DNA of 6,687 nucleotides from Pseudomonadota bacterium (GCA_023433655.1 JAEYUE010000031.1:1-6687), one strand, 5' to 3'. Positions 1 through 6,590 are shown, counted from the stretch's first letter. Numbers and translations: made by a program. Notes: a model not told the origin generated them from the letters alone.

Positions 1-1
1 G

Positions 2-895
2 GCCTGGGCCCAGCGGCCCGAGGCGGGCCGCACCTACGCCCTTGTGGAACGGCTCGAGCGCGAGAGCCCGCCGCCGCCGCCCCGGTCTTCCGACTGGGTG
101 CGCGGCTTCGCCAAGGTCGGCCGGGGCGTCCAGGACATCGCCGCCGAGATCACCCTGTCGCTGGCCTTCCTCGGGCGCCTGATCGTCGCCGCCGGCGCCG
201 CCCTGAAGCACCCCGGCCGAATCCGCTGGGCGGCCTGGGTCAGCCAGACCGAGCGCGCCGGCCTCGACGCCATCCCGATCGTGGCGGTGACCAGCTTCTT
301 CATCGGGGCCGTGGTCGCCTTCATTGGCGCCGACCTGCTCGCCCAGTTCGGCTTCGACGTCTTCGCGGTCGAGTTGATCGCCATCTCCGTGCTGCGCGAG
401 TTTGCTGTGGTCATCACAGCCGTGCTGCTCGCCGGCCGTTCGGCCTCCTCCTTTGCGGCCGAGGTCGGCTCGATGAAAATGAACCAGGAGATCGACGCGA
501 TGCGGGTCATGGGCGTCGACCCCTTCCAGGCCCTGGTCATCCCGCGTCTGGCGGCCCTGCTGGTCATGCTCCCGCTGCTGACCTTCGTGGCGATGGTCAC
601 CGGGCTGTTCGGCGGCCTGTTGGTCGCCTGGTCGGAGCTGTCTCTCGGGCCGGCCTTCTTCGTCCAGCGCATGGTCGACATCCAAGACATCGGCAATCAC
701 CTCTTCGTCGGCCTGTCCAAGGCCCCCGTGTTCGCGATCGTGGTGGCCGGCATCGGCTGCCGACAGGGCATGGCGGTGGCCGGCGACGTCGAGAGCCTCG
801 GCCGCCGGGTGACCGCGGCCGTGGTGCAGGCGATCTTCGCCATCATCCTGCTGGACGCCCTGTTCGCCCTGACCTTCCTGGAGATGGGCATATGA
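2..895 (+). CDS. mlaE: MlaE-family lipid ABC transporter permease, 5' partial
   Basis: Inner-membrane permease of an Mla/MCE lipid transporter, which moves phospholipid-like substrates between the inner membrane and the MCE protein. The frame is open from base 2 to the TGA at 893-895. A GTG at 44 is possible but has no ribosome binding site, and the codons before it read as ordinary protein (AWAQRPEAGRTYALV), so the true start is probably left of the window. Counting from GTG44, residues 14-70 are the amphipathic N-terminal region, followed by hydrophobic segments near 75-95, 105-130, 165-195, 225-240 and 257-280. The family's conserved cytoplasmic loop is present at about 130-153 (AGRSASSFAAEVGSM, then an EIDAM motif). 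Many alphaproteobacterial members carry an N-terminal STAS (MlaB-like) domain, and the proline-rich stretch at 9-13 could be the linker to it; this is inference. It overlaps the ATPase gene by 4 bases (ATGA). Confidence 0.93.
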   Translation, partial: AWAQRPEAGRTYALVERLERESPPPPPRSSDWVRGFAKVGRGVQDIAAEITLSLAFLGRLIVAAGAALKHPGRIRWAAWVSQTERAGLDAIPIVAVTSFFIGAVVAFIGADLLAQFGFDVFAVELIAISVLREFAVVITAVLLAGRSASSFAAEVGSMKMNQEIDAMRVMGVDPFQALVIPRLAALLVMLPLLTFVAMVTGLFGGLLVAWSELSLGPAFFVQRMVDIQDIGNHLFVGLSKAPVFAIVVAGIGCRQGMAVAGDVESLGRRVTAAVVQAIFAIILLDALFALTFLEMGI

Positions 896-1656
896 CCGAG
901 CCCATCATCGAGGTGCGCGGCCTGCTCAGCCAGTTCGGCGAGCGGGTCATCCATGAGAATCTCGACCTCGTCGTCGAGCGCGGCGAGGTGCTGGGCGTGG
1001 TCGGCGGGTCAGGCTCGGGCAAGACGGTGCTGCTGAATTCGATCATCGGGCTCAAGGAGCCCGAGGGCGGCACAGTGCGGGTGCTGGGCCACGACATGGC
1101 GGATCTGACCAAGGCCGAGGCGGCCGACATCGAGCGTCGCACGGGCGTCCTGTTCCAGCAGGGGGCGTTGTTTTCGTCGCTGACCGTGCTGGACAACGTC
1201 GCCTCGCCCCTGGTCGAGCACACCAACCTGCCCCGCGAGGTGATCCGGGAACTCGCCGAGATGAAGATCGCCATGGTCGGGCTGAAGCCCGAGGCGCACT
1301 ATCTGAAGCCGGCCGAATTGTCGGGAGGCATGCGCAAGCGGGTTGGTCTGGCGCGGGCCCTGGCGCTGGACCCCGAGTTGCTGTTCCTGGACGAGCCGAC
1401 CGCGGGGCTGGACCCGATCGGCGCCGGCGCGTTCGATGAGCTGATCCGCCAGCTGTCGGACGACCTGGGCCTGACCGTCTTCATGATCACGCACGACCTC
1501 GACACTCTGTACGCGATCACCGACAAGGTGGCGGTGGTGGCCGACAAGCGCATCGTGGCCAAGGCGACGGTGCGGGAGCTGGAGCATTCCGATCATCCCT
1601 GGATCAGGGAGTACTTCCTGGGGCCGCGCGGTCGCGCCGTCCACAAGGCCGCCTGA
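892..1656 (+). CDS. mlaF: MlaF-like ABC transporter ATP-binding protein
   Basis: Cytoplasmic ATPase that powers the MlaE-type permease. The protein has 254 residues, close to the usual 250-270 for MlaF. All nucleotide-binding motifs are intact: Walker A GGSGSGKT at 38-45, Q-loop Gln at 89/90, signature LSGGM at 143-147, Walker B LLFLDEP at 163-169 with catalytic Glu168, D-loop near 171-174, and switch His201. The family-typical stretch GVLFQQGALFSSLTV lies at about 85-99. The ATG at 892 overlaps the permease stop codon (ATGA) and has a GGAG at 880-883, 8 bases upstream, so the two genes are translationally coupled. The substrate is inferred from context, because the ATPase alone does not define it. 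Confidence 0.96.
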   Translation: MTEPIIEVRGLLSQFGERVIHENLDLVVERGEVLGVVGGSGSGKTVLLNSIIGLKEPEGGTVRVLGHDMADLTKAEAADIERRTGVLFQQGALFSSLTVLDNVASPLVEHTNLPREVIRELAEMKIAMVGLKPEAHYLKPAELSGGMRKRVGLARALALDPELLFLDEPTAGLDPIGAGAFDELIRQLSDDLGLTVFMITHDLDTLYAITDKVAVVADKRIVAKATVRELEHSDHPWIREYFLGPRGRAVHKAA

Positions 1657-1671
1657 GGAGAGCGGGACGAG

Positions 1672-2610
1672 ATGGAGAGAGACGCCCATTATGCCGCCGT
1701 CGGCATCGCCACCGTGGCCCTGCTGGCCGCCCTGGCGGTGTTCGCCATCTGGCTGGCCCGGCTGCAATTCAACAGCGACTATGACGTCTACGACATCGTC
1801 TTCTACGGTCCGGTTCGCGGCCTGTCGGAGGGTGGCGAGGTGCATTTCAACGGCATTCGCGTCGGCGAGGTCACCGACCTGAACCTTGACCCGAAGAAGG
1901 GCGACCAGGTCATCGCCCGCATCCGCGTGGACGGCACGACGCCGATCCGGGTGACGTCGCGCGCCCAGCTGGAACCTCAAGGGATCACCGGGCTGAACTA
2001 CATCCAGATCACCGCCGGCAACCCGAACAGCGCCATCCTGAAGGCGCAGTACCCGGACAATGTGGTGCCGGTCATCCAGAGCCAGCCATCTCCGATCGCC
2101 GAACTGCTGTCGGGCTCAGGCACGGTGCTGGCGCAGACCGTAGACGCCCTGAACCGGATCAACCGGGTGCTGTCGGACGACAATGTGCGGTCCTTCTCGA
2201 CCAGCCTGAAGAACATCGAGAGCCTGAGCACGGAGCTGGAGGCCCGCAAGGGCATGCTCCAACAGCTTGAGCAGGCGCTCACCCGGGCCAATTCGGCGGT
2301 GGCCGAGTACGAGGCGCTGGCGGTCAGCTCCCGGCAGATCGTCGAGGGCGACGGCAGGCAGGCCGTGGCCAACATCAACGCCGCGGCCGAAGAGGCGCGC
2401 GAGGCCGTCGCCTCGATCAACCGCATCGCCACGGGGGCCGAGGGCCCGGTCAACGAGTTCGTCACCACCGGCCTGCCGCAGATGCAGCAGGCGATCCAGG
2501 GGCTGGAGGACGCCACGCGGTCCCTCGAGGGCCTGATCGACGAGGTGCGGTCCAGCCCGCGCGATTTCATCGGCCGCGCGCCGAGCAAGGAAATGGAGGT
2601 CCAGCCGTGA
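1672..2610 (+). CDS. mlaD: MCE-domain (MlaD-like) lipid transport protein, membrane anchored
   Basis: Substrate-binding MCE subunit of the transporter, fixed in the inner membrane and projecting into the periplasm. The protein has 312 residues. A single transmembrane segment lies at about 8-30 and one MCE domain at about 38-116, with the family signature GGEVHFNGIRVGEV at 54-67 and GITGLNYIQI at 104-113. Residues 140-300 are rich in Ala, Glu, Leu and Ser with little Pro or Gly and are predicted to be long helices or coiled coil. The tail SSPRDFIGR near 295-303 resembles the short conserved C-terminal motif of MCE proteins. It is much longer than E. coli MlaD (183 residues), and the extra length is the helical part. 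The ATG at 1672 follows a GAGGAG at 1655-1660, 15 bases after the ATPase stop codon. In related proteins the MCE domains form a hexameric ring. Confidence 0.95.
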   Translation: MERDAHYAAVGIATVALLAALAVFAIWLARLQFNSDYDVYDIVFYGPVRGLSEGGEVHFNGIRVGEVTDLNLDPKKGDQVIARIRVDGTTPIRVTSRAQLEPQGITGLNYIQITAGNPNSAILKAQYPDNVVPVIQSQPSPIAELLSGSGTVLAQTVDALNRINRVLSDDNVRSFSTSLKNIESLSTELEARKGMLQQLEQALTRANSAVAEYEALAVSSRQIVEGDGRQAVANINAAAEEAREAVASINRIATGAEGPVNEFVTTGLPQMQQAIQGLEDATRSLEGLIDEVRSSPRDFIGRAPSKEMEVQP

Positions 2611-3221
2611 TGCGGTCTTCGATCAGCCTCGCCGCCGCAGCGGCCGCCACCCTCGCCTTGTCCGGCTGCGCCCTGCTGTCGACGCCGGATCCGGTGCAGA
2701 CCTACCGCTTCGGCGGCCCGGCCGCGGCCAGCACCGCCGCGGAGGGACAGACGGGGCTGCGTCCGGTAAGCCTGCGCCGGGTCGAGTTTCCGGAGGCCGT
2801 CGAGGGCGACAAGATCCTCGGCGTGACGGGTACGGAGACGGCCTATATCGCCGGCGCGCGCTGGGTGTCGCCCGCCGCCGACCTCTACATGGAGAGCCTC
2901 GAGAACGCCTTTTCGGCACAGGCGACCCGGGTGCGGATCATCGGTCCGCGCGAGTTGAGCCGGGGCGAGCGCTCGCTGAACGTCGACGTGCGCGCCTTCG
3001 AGGCCCGCTATGAGGCGCCGGGAGCCACGCCGACGGTGGTCGTCACGGCGCGGGCCCGGCTGCTGGCCCTGCCCGACCGGAGCGTGGCGGCCGAGCGGAC
3101 GTTCACGGTGCAACAGCCAGCGGCGGCGAACCGGGTCTCGGCGATCGTGGAGGCGTTCGACATCGCCACGCGGGATCTGAACACGCAGATCGTGGTCTGG
3201 ACGGACGCCAACGCCGGCTGA
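2610..3221 (+). CDS. ABC-type transport auxiliary lipoprotein (PqiC-like)
   Basis: Predicted outer-membrane lipoprotein of the ABC_trans_aux/PqiC family, the likely outer-membrane partner of the MCE protein. Starting at ATG 2610 it has 203 residues. A signal peptide ends in the lipobox LSGC with the acylated Cys at residue 20. The residue after it is Ala, not Asp, which by the E. coli Lol rule points to the outer membrane. Family-like features follow: YRFGGP near 32-37, ARWVSPAADLYMESLENAF near 84-102, and a C-terminal QQPAAANRVSAIVEAFD stretch. The ATG shares its A with the preceding stop codon (TGATG). A GTG at 2607 just in front is an alternative start adding one residue. A GGAGG at 2595-2599 would serve either start, so the choice is not settled. 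It ends directly against a convergent gene. Confidence 0.9.
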   Translation: MRSSISLAAAAAATLALSGCALLSTPDPVQTYRFGGPAAASTAAEGQTGLRPVSLRRVEFPEAVEGDKILGVTGTETAYIAGARWVSPAADLYMESLENAFSAQATRVRIIGPRELSRGERSLNVDVRAFEARYEAPGATPTVVVTARARLLALPDRSVAAERTFTVQQPAAANRVSAIVEAFDIATRDLNTQIVVWTDANAG

Positions 3222-4061
3222 TCAGAGCGGCGAGCGCAGCTCCGACAGCCGACGCTCAATGTCTGCGCGGCGCCCCCTCGACGCGGTGAGTTCGGCCAGG
3301 GCGCGGTCGGCGCGGACCAGCAGACCGTCGCGCAGGGCCAGCAGTCGCTCATGGTCCGGGCGGACCTTCTTCGGGCGTTTGCCGGCGAGGCCGAGGGCTT
3401 CGCTCCAGCCCTGACGCCATTCGGCCACGCCTTCCCCGCAGGTCTTGAGCGCCCCGGCGGCGCGAGCGTCGGCGTTCTGAAGAGCGCGGACAAGCGGCAG
3501 CGCCCCCAGCGCGGCGGCGCGGCAGGCGTCCAGCGCGGCCTTGCGCGCCTCAAGCGGATGCGGGGTCTCGGGGTCGGCGTGCCCGGAGAGACGGCGGGCG
3601 GCGGCGAGCAGATGGGCGTCGAGCTCGACCATGGCGTCGCGGACCCCCGTCCAGACCGCATCGAGCGCGCCGGAACGGGCCACGGCCTGCTCGACCCGCC
3701 CCGTCAGGTCGGAAGCCGCGTCCGACAAGTCGGCGGAGGCCTGGCGGAAGGCGTCGCGGAAGGCCTTCAGGCGCTTGCCCCGGCTGTCGAACAGGCCGGC
3801 GAGGCCGCGGCGGGGCTCAAGGGCGGCGGGATCAAGGCGTTCGAGCACGGAGCGGGCGCGGGCCAACCCGGCTTCGGCCCCGGCCAGGTCGCCGGAGCGG
3901 GCGGCGGCGAGCGCGGCCTCGAGGCGTTCGATGACCGCGGCGCGGGCCGGTTCGGCGAAGGCCGGCGCATCGGCCTCGTCGTAGCCCGCATGGATGGCTT
4001 CGACGCGGGCGGCGTCAGGCGCCGGCGCATGCCCCTGCCAGCGATAGCTTCCGTCGGCCAT
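3222..4061 (-). CDS. uncharacterised helix-rich protein
   Basis: I do not recognise this 279-residue protein with confidence. It has no signal peptide, no membrane segment and no obvious catalytic motif, so it is probably cytoplasmic. It is very rich in Ala, Arg, Leu and Glu, and most of it should fold as helices or coiled coil (about 40-80, 95-160, 165-225 and 235-275). Residues 83-110 (PRRGLAGLFDSRGKRL and the helix after it) faintly recall the start of the TelA/KlaA toxic-anion resistance family, but this is only a visual impression. A basic stretch GKRPKKVRP lies at 227-235. The ATG at 4061 has a GAGGGG (4071-4076) 9 bases upstream. The gene follows scoB after 48 bases on the same strand and may be co-transcribed. 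Codon use (high GC at third positions) supports it as real. Long plus-strand frames exist over the same DNA, for example 3351-4103, but they look like shadows. Confidence 0.8.
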   Translation of the reverse strand: MADGSYRWQGHAPAPDAARVEAIHAGYDEADAPAFAEPARAAVIERLEAALAAARSGDLAGAEAGLARARSVLERLDPAALEPRRGLAGLFDSRGKRLKAFRDAFRQASADLSDAASDLTGRVEQAVARSGALDAVWTGVRDAMVELDAHLLAAARRLSGHADPETPHPLEARKAALDACRAAALGALPLVRALQNADARAAGALKTCGEGVAEWRQGWSEALGLAGKRPKKVRPDHERLLALRDGLLVRADRALAELTASRGRRADIERRLSELRSPL

Positions 4062-4071
4062 CGGCCCGTCC

Positions 4072-4099
4072 CCCTCAGAGGCCGCGCGGCCCCGGAGGG
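4072..4099 (-). promoter_or_regulatory. imperfect palindrome over the ribosome binding site of the unknown gene
   Basis: Between scoB and the next gene lies a symmetric structure: 5-base outer arms (ccctc at 4072-4076, gaggg at 4095-4099), a 3-by-3 mismatch, and a central perfect 12-base palindrome ggccgcgcggcc at 4080-4091. On the minus strand the 3' outer arm is the GAGGG that would serve as Shine-Dalgarno sequence for the gene starting at 4061. No T-tract follows on either strand, so it is not a classical intrinsic terminator. It could be an mRNA hairpin that lowers translation of the downstream gene or marks an RNA processing site, or it may be chance in GC-rich DNA. Confidence 0.35.
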
Positions 4100-4109
4100 T
4101 TAACTATGA

Positions 4110-4763
4110 CTACGCCTTGAGGCCTTCGGCAACGGTGTAGCTGGCCTCGGTCTTCGCGGCGACCTCGTCGAGGGTGACGCCGTCGGCGAGTTCGACCAGC
4201 TCCAGGCCCGCGCCGTCCGGCTTGACGTCGAAGACGCACAGGTCGGTGATGATCCGGCTGACGACCCCGGTCCCGGTCAGAGGAAGGGTGCAGGTTTTCA
4301 GCACCTTGGACTGGCCGTGCTTGTTGGCATGGTCCATGACCACGACCACGCGCTTGACGCCGGCGACGAGGTCCATGGCTCCGCCCATGCCCTTCACCAG
4401 CTTGCCCGGGATCATCCAGTTGGCGATGTCGCCGTTCTCGGCCACTTCCATGGCGCCGAGGATGGACAGGTTGATGTGGCCGCCGCGGATCATGGCGAAG
4501 CTGTCCGAGGAGCTGAAGTAGCTGGTCTCGGGGATCTCGGTGATGGTCTGCTTGCCAGCGTTGATCAGGTCGGGGTCGACCTGGTCCTCGTAGGGGAAGG
4601 GCCCCATGCCCAGCATGCCGTTCTCGGACTGCAGGGTCACCTCCATTCCTTCGGGAATGTAGTTGGCCACCAGGGTCGGGATGCCGATGCCGAGGTTCAC
4701 ATAGAAGCCGTCTTGCAGCTCCTTCGCGGCGCGTTCGGCGAGCTGTTCGCGGGTGCGGGCCAT
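4110..4763 (-). CDS. scoB: succinyl-CoA:3-ketoacid CoA-transferase subunit B
   Basis: Beta subunit of the family I CoA-transferase that moves CoA from succinyl-CoA to acetoacetate, feeding ketone bodies into acetyl-CoA metabolism. The protein has 217 residues, the usual size. The catalytic glutamate is Glu47 in the SENGMLGMGP motif (46-55). Other family stretches are GFYVNLGIGIPTLVANY (19-35), RGGHINLSILGAMEV (93-107) and the NWMIPGKLVKGMGGAMDLV region (114-132). The ATG at 4763 shares one base with the scoA stop codon (TAATG) and has GGGAGA (4771-4776) 7 bases upstream, so A and B are coupled, as expected for a 1:1 heteromer. The close relatives AtoA and PcaJ share the fold; the SCO assignment rests mainly on subunit A. 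Confidence 0.95.
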   Translation of the reverse strand: MARTREQLAERAAKELQDGFYVNLGIGIPTLVANYIPEGMEVTLQSENGMLGMGPFPYEDQVDPDLINAGKQTITEIPETSYFSSSDSFAMIRGGHINLSILGAMEVAENGDIANWMIPGKLVKGMGGAMDLVAGVKRVVVVMDHANKHGQSKVLKTCTLPLTGTGVVSRIITDLCVFDVKPDGAGLELVELADGVTLDEVAAKTEASYTVAEGLKA

Positions 4764-5467
4764 TATGCGGTCTCCCGGGTGCGGACGGTGCGCTGCTCAA
4801 TGCGCTTCTCGGGCACGGTCTGGACGATGCGGTCGACGTAGATGCCCGGGGTGTGGATGTGGTCGGGATCGAGCGAGCCGGTGGGGACGATCTCCTCGAC
4901 CTCGGCGACGCAGACCTTGCCGGCCGTGGCCATCATCGGGTTGAAGTTGCGGGCGGTCTTGCGAAACACCAGGTTGCCGCGCTCGTCAGCCTTCCACGCC
5001 TTGACGATCGACAGGTCGGCGACGAGGCCGGTCTCCATGACGTACTGGCGGCCGTCGAATTCGCGCACCTCCTTGCCCTCGGCGACCAAGGTGCCGACGC
5101 CGGTGGCGGTGAAGAAGGCCGGGATGCCGGCGCCGCCGGCGCGGATGCGCTCGGCCAAGGTGCCCTGCGGGTTGAACTCCAGCTCCAGTTCGCCGGCCAG
5201 ATACTGGCGTTCGAACTCCTTGTTCTCGCCGACGTAGGACGAGATCATCTTGGCGATCTGCTTCGTGCCGAGCAGCTGGCCGAGGCCGAAGCCGTCGACG
5301 CCGGCGTTGTTGGAGATGACGGTCAGGCCCCTGGCGCCGCTGTCGCGCAGGGCAGCGATCAGATGTTCGGGGATGCCGCACAGTCCGAAGCCGCCGGACA
5401 TGACGGTCATGCCGTCGAAGGTCAGGCCCTCCAGCGCCGCGCGGGCGTCGGGGAAGATCTTCCGCAT
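4763..5467 (-). CDS. scoA: succinyl-CoA:3-ketoacid CoA-transferase subunit A
   Basis: Alpha subunit of the same cytoplasmic enzyme, 234 residues. Visible family features are GGFGLCGIPEHLI at 25-37 (CoA-transferase subunit A signature), SNNAGVDGFGLG at 52-63, SYVGENKEFERQYLAGELE at 77-95, PQGTLAERIRAGGAGIPAFFT at 100-120, and VKAWKADERGNLVFRKTARNF at 155-175. The SYVGEN/EFERQY block matches mitochondrial OXCT1-type SCO enzymes better than 3-oxoadipate transferase PcaI, so acetoacetate is the likelier substrate. The frame stays open upstream to 5671, but the ATG at 5467 has a GAGGA at 5472-5476, and the 68 extra residues look like translated intergenic DNA, so the shorter start is chosen. The gene leads the scoA-scoB unit and is transcribed away from the hydrolase gene at the right. 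Confidence 0.95.
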   Translation of the reverse strand: MRKIFPDARAALEGLTFDGMTVMSGGFGLCGIPEHLIAALRDSGARGLTVISNNAGVDGFGLGQLLGTKQIAKMISSYVGENKEFERQYLAGELELEFNPQGTLAERIRAGGAGIPAFFTATGVGTLVAEGKEVREFDGRQYVMETGLVADLSIVKAWKADERGNLVFRKTARNFNPMMATAGKVCVAEVEEIVPTGSLDPDHIHTPGIYVDRIVQTVPEKRIEQRTVRTRETA

Positions 5468-5694
5468 CGCTTCCTCGTTATTTTCACCGCCCGATGAATA
5501 TCGGCGGCCTTCATGGTCCGTAACGCGGGCGGGGGGATGGGGCAAGGGGCGAAGCGTGCCGGCCGGGGTCTTGGCCTCGTGAGGAAGCTTCAGCCCGCCC
5601 GTTAACCTTTTTGCTCGCGTGAGGCGGGCGCGAGGTGGTCTGGGGGCGCGGATGGAGTAAAAGGCCCTCACGGAGTCCTGTTCGGGGGAATGGC
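5468..5694. promoter_or_regulatory. divergent intergenic region between scoA and the SGNH hydrolase gene
   Basis: These 227 bases must hold promoters for both directions, but I see no convincing -35/-10 pair on either strand. Visible elements are the scoA ribosome binding site (GAGGA at 5472-5476, minus strand), a TTAACC at 5602-5607 that matches half of a CtrA box without the second half, a T-run at 5608-5612, a GAGTC (GANTC, CcrM-type methylation site) at 5673-5677, and a GGGGGA at 5684-5689 that suits the hydrolase GTG at 5695. An AT-richer patch at 5478-5500 lies just upstream of scoA. The promoter role is inferred from the gene arrangement. Confidence 0.5.
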
Positions 5695-5702
5695 GTGAGG
5701 GC
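5664..5702 (+). repeat. 9-base inverted repeat around the hydrolase start codon
   Basis: Perfect arms gccctcacg (5664-5672) and cgtgagggc (5694-5702) enclose a 21-base loop. The GTG start codon at 5695 lies in the 3' arm and the putative Shine-Dalgarno GGGGGA (5684-5689) lies in the loop, as does a GANTC site. If transcribed, the mRNA hairpin would cover the start codon. By a rough estimate, about one such repeat could occur by chance in GC-rich DNA of this length, so only its position makes it notable. Confidence 0.4.
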
Positions 5703-6588
5703 TGGCGTCAACGCATTGACGGTCGCGTTTCTGGTCGGGGTGGCGGCGGGGCTGTTGCTGACGCCGGACGGGCGCCAGTGGCTGCGCCATCCGACCGTGA
5801 TGCTGGGCGACCGGGCCAATGCCTCGGCGCCGGCGAGCCCGCCGCCGACCCCGGCCCCGGCCGCGGCGGCCGCCGTCGCGCCATCGGTTCCGGCGGTGAC
5901 GCCGCTGTCGGCGCGGCTGGCGCAGGGACCGCTGCGCGTCGGGGTGTTCGGGGACTCCATGGCGGACGGTCTGTACGCCGGCCTGTACCGCGACCTGCGC
6001 GACGAGCCGAAGATCACGGTGACCAAATTCTCCGAAGTGTCGACGGGCCTGTCGCGCTACGATTACGTGGACATCCAGGCCAAGACGCAGCGGCAGATCA
6101 ACGAGACGCCAGTCGACGTGGCGGTGATCCTGTTCGGCACCAACGACGCCCAGGGCATCAGCCTGGACGGGGTGATCCACGACTTCGGCACGGAGGGGTG
6201 GAAGGCCGCCTATGCGCGGCGGATCGACGACCTGGTTGCCATGCTGCGCAGCCGCGACGTGGCCGTCTACTGGGTCGGCCTGCCGCGCATGAAGAGCGCC
6301 CGCTTCGACGGCCGGATGGCGCTGATCAACGGGGTGGTCGAGGCGCGGATGCGGGCCCTGGGCGTGCCGTACCTGGAGACCACGGCCCTGACCTCGAACG
6401 CCGAGGGCGGCTACGAGGCCTATCTGCCCAACGACAGCGGCCGCAAGGTGCTGATGCGGGCCAACGACGGCATCCACATGTCGATGGCCGGCTATCTGCG
6501 CATGAGCGGGCCGGTGGCCGAGCGGCTGAAGCGCGACGCCGGGCTGGACCGGCCGGCCGCCGCGCCGGTCGCAGCGCCCGCCGCCTGA
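5695..6588 (+). CDS. membrane-anchored SGNH/GDSL hydrolase, DUF459 type
   Basis: Predicted periplasmic esterase or acetyl-transfer/deacetylase-type enzyme held by an N-terminal anchor. From GTG 5695 it has 297 residues: one hydrophobic segment at about 5-22, an Ala/Pro-rich linker at 42-70, then the SGNH domain from about 80 to 280. Catalytic blocks are intact: GDS at 86-88 (nucleophile Ser88), block II Gly in STGLSRYD (116-123), GTND at 148-151 (Asn150), and DGIH at 258-261 (Asp258, His261). STGLSRYDYVDI, GTNDAQ and VYWVGLPRMK are typical of DUF459. The frame also opens at a GTG at 5635 (317 residues), but 5695 has a GGGGGA 5 bases upstream and places the anchor directly at the N-terminus; no ATG fits. 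The Ala/Pro-rich C-terminus is probably disordered. The substrate is unknown; relatives are often linked to O-acetylation of envelope polysaccharides. A second gene starts 2 bases after its stop codon. Confidence 0.88.
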   Translation: MRAGVNALTVAFLVGVAAGLLLTPDGRQWLRHPTVMLGDRANASAPASPPPTPAPAAAAAVAPSVPAVTPLSARLAQGPLRVGVFGDSMADGLYAGLYRDLRDEPKITVTKFSEVSTGLSRYDYVDIQAKTQRQINETPVDVAVILFGTNDAQGISLDGVIHDFGTEGWKAAYARRIDDLVAMLRSRDVAVYWVGLPRMKSARFDGRMALINGVVEARMRALGVPYLETTALTSNAEGGYEAYLPNDSGRKVLMRANDGIHMSMAGYLRMSGPVAERLKRDAGLDRPAAAPVAAPAA

Positions 6589-6590
6589 CC

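Noticed and set aside
1009..1980. 323-codon minus-strand open frame across the ATPase and MCE genes
   Set aside because: It lies antisense to two genes with complete family motifs and is explained by the high GC and third-position bias. The product shows no recognisable domain.
1998..3113. 371-codon minus-strand open frame across the MCE and lipoprotein genes
   Set aside because: It is antisense to well-supported genes, rich in Arg, Gly and His in a way typical of shadow frames, and has no ribosome binding site that I can see.
3351..4103. 250-codon plus-strand open frame opposite the unknown gene
   Set aside because: Its Gly/Ala/Arg-rich composition with low-complexity stretches looks like a shadow. 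The minus-strand frame has a better ribosome binding site, ordinary composition and a position following scoB.
4062..4109. Intrinsic terminator after scoB
   Set aside because: A GC-rich palindrome is present but no T-tract follows it on either strand, so a classical terminator is not supported.
5652..5660. Mini-ORF ATG GAG TAA in the hydrolase leader
   Set aside because: A two-codon frame is expected by chance and has no associated ribosome binding site or other support.
5468..5671. N-terminal extension of scoA by 68 codons
   Set aside because: The extension is Arg/Pro-rich, unlike the family, and the ATG at 5467 has a good ribosome binding site and gives the normal subunit length.
5635..5694. 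Longer start of the SGNH hydrolase at GTG 5635
   Set aside because: The 20 extra residues are Arg/Gly/Ser-rich leader-like sequence with only a weak ribosome binding site, whereas GTG 5695 has a well-spaced one and puts the membrane anchor at the N-terminus. Not fully excluded.
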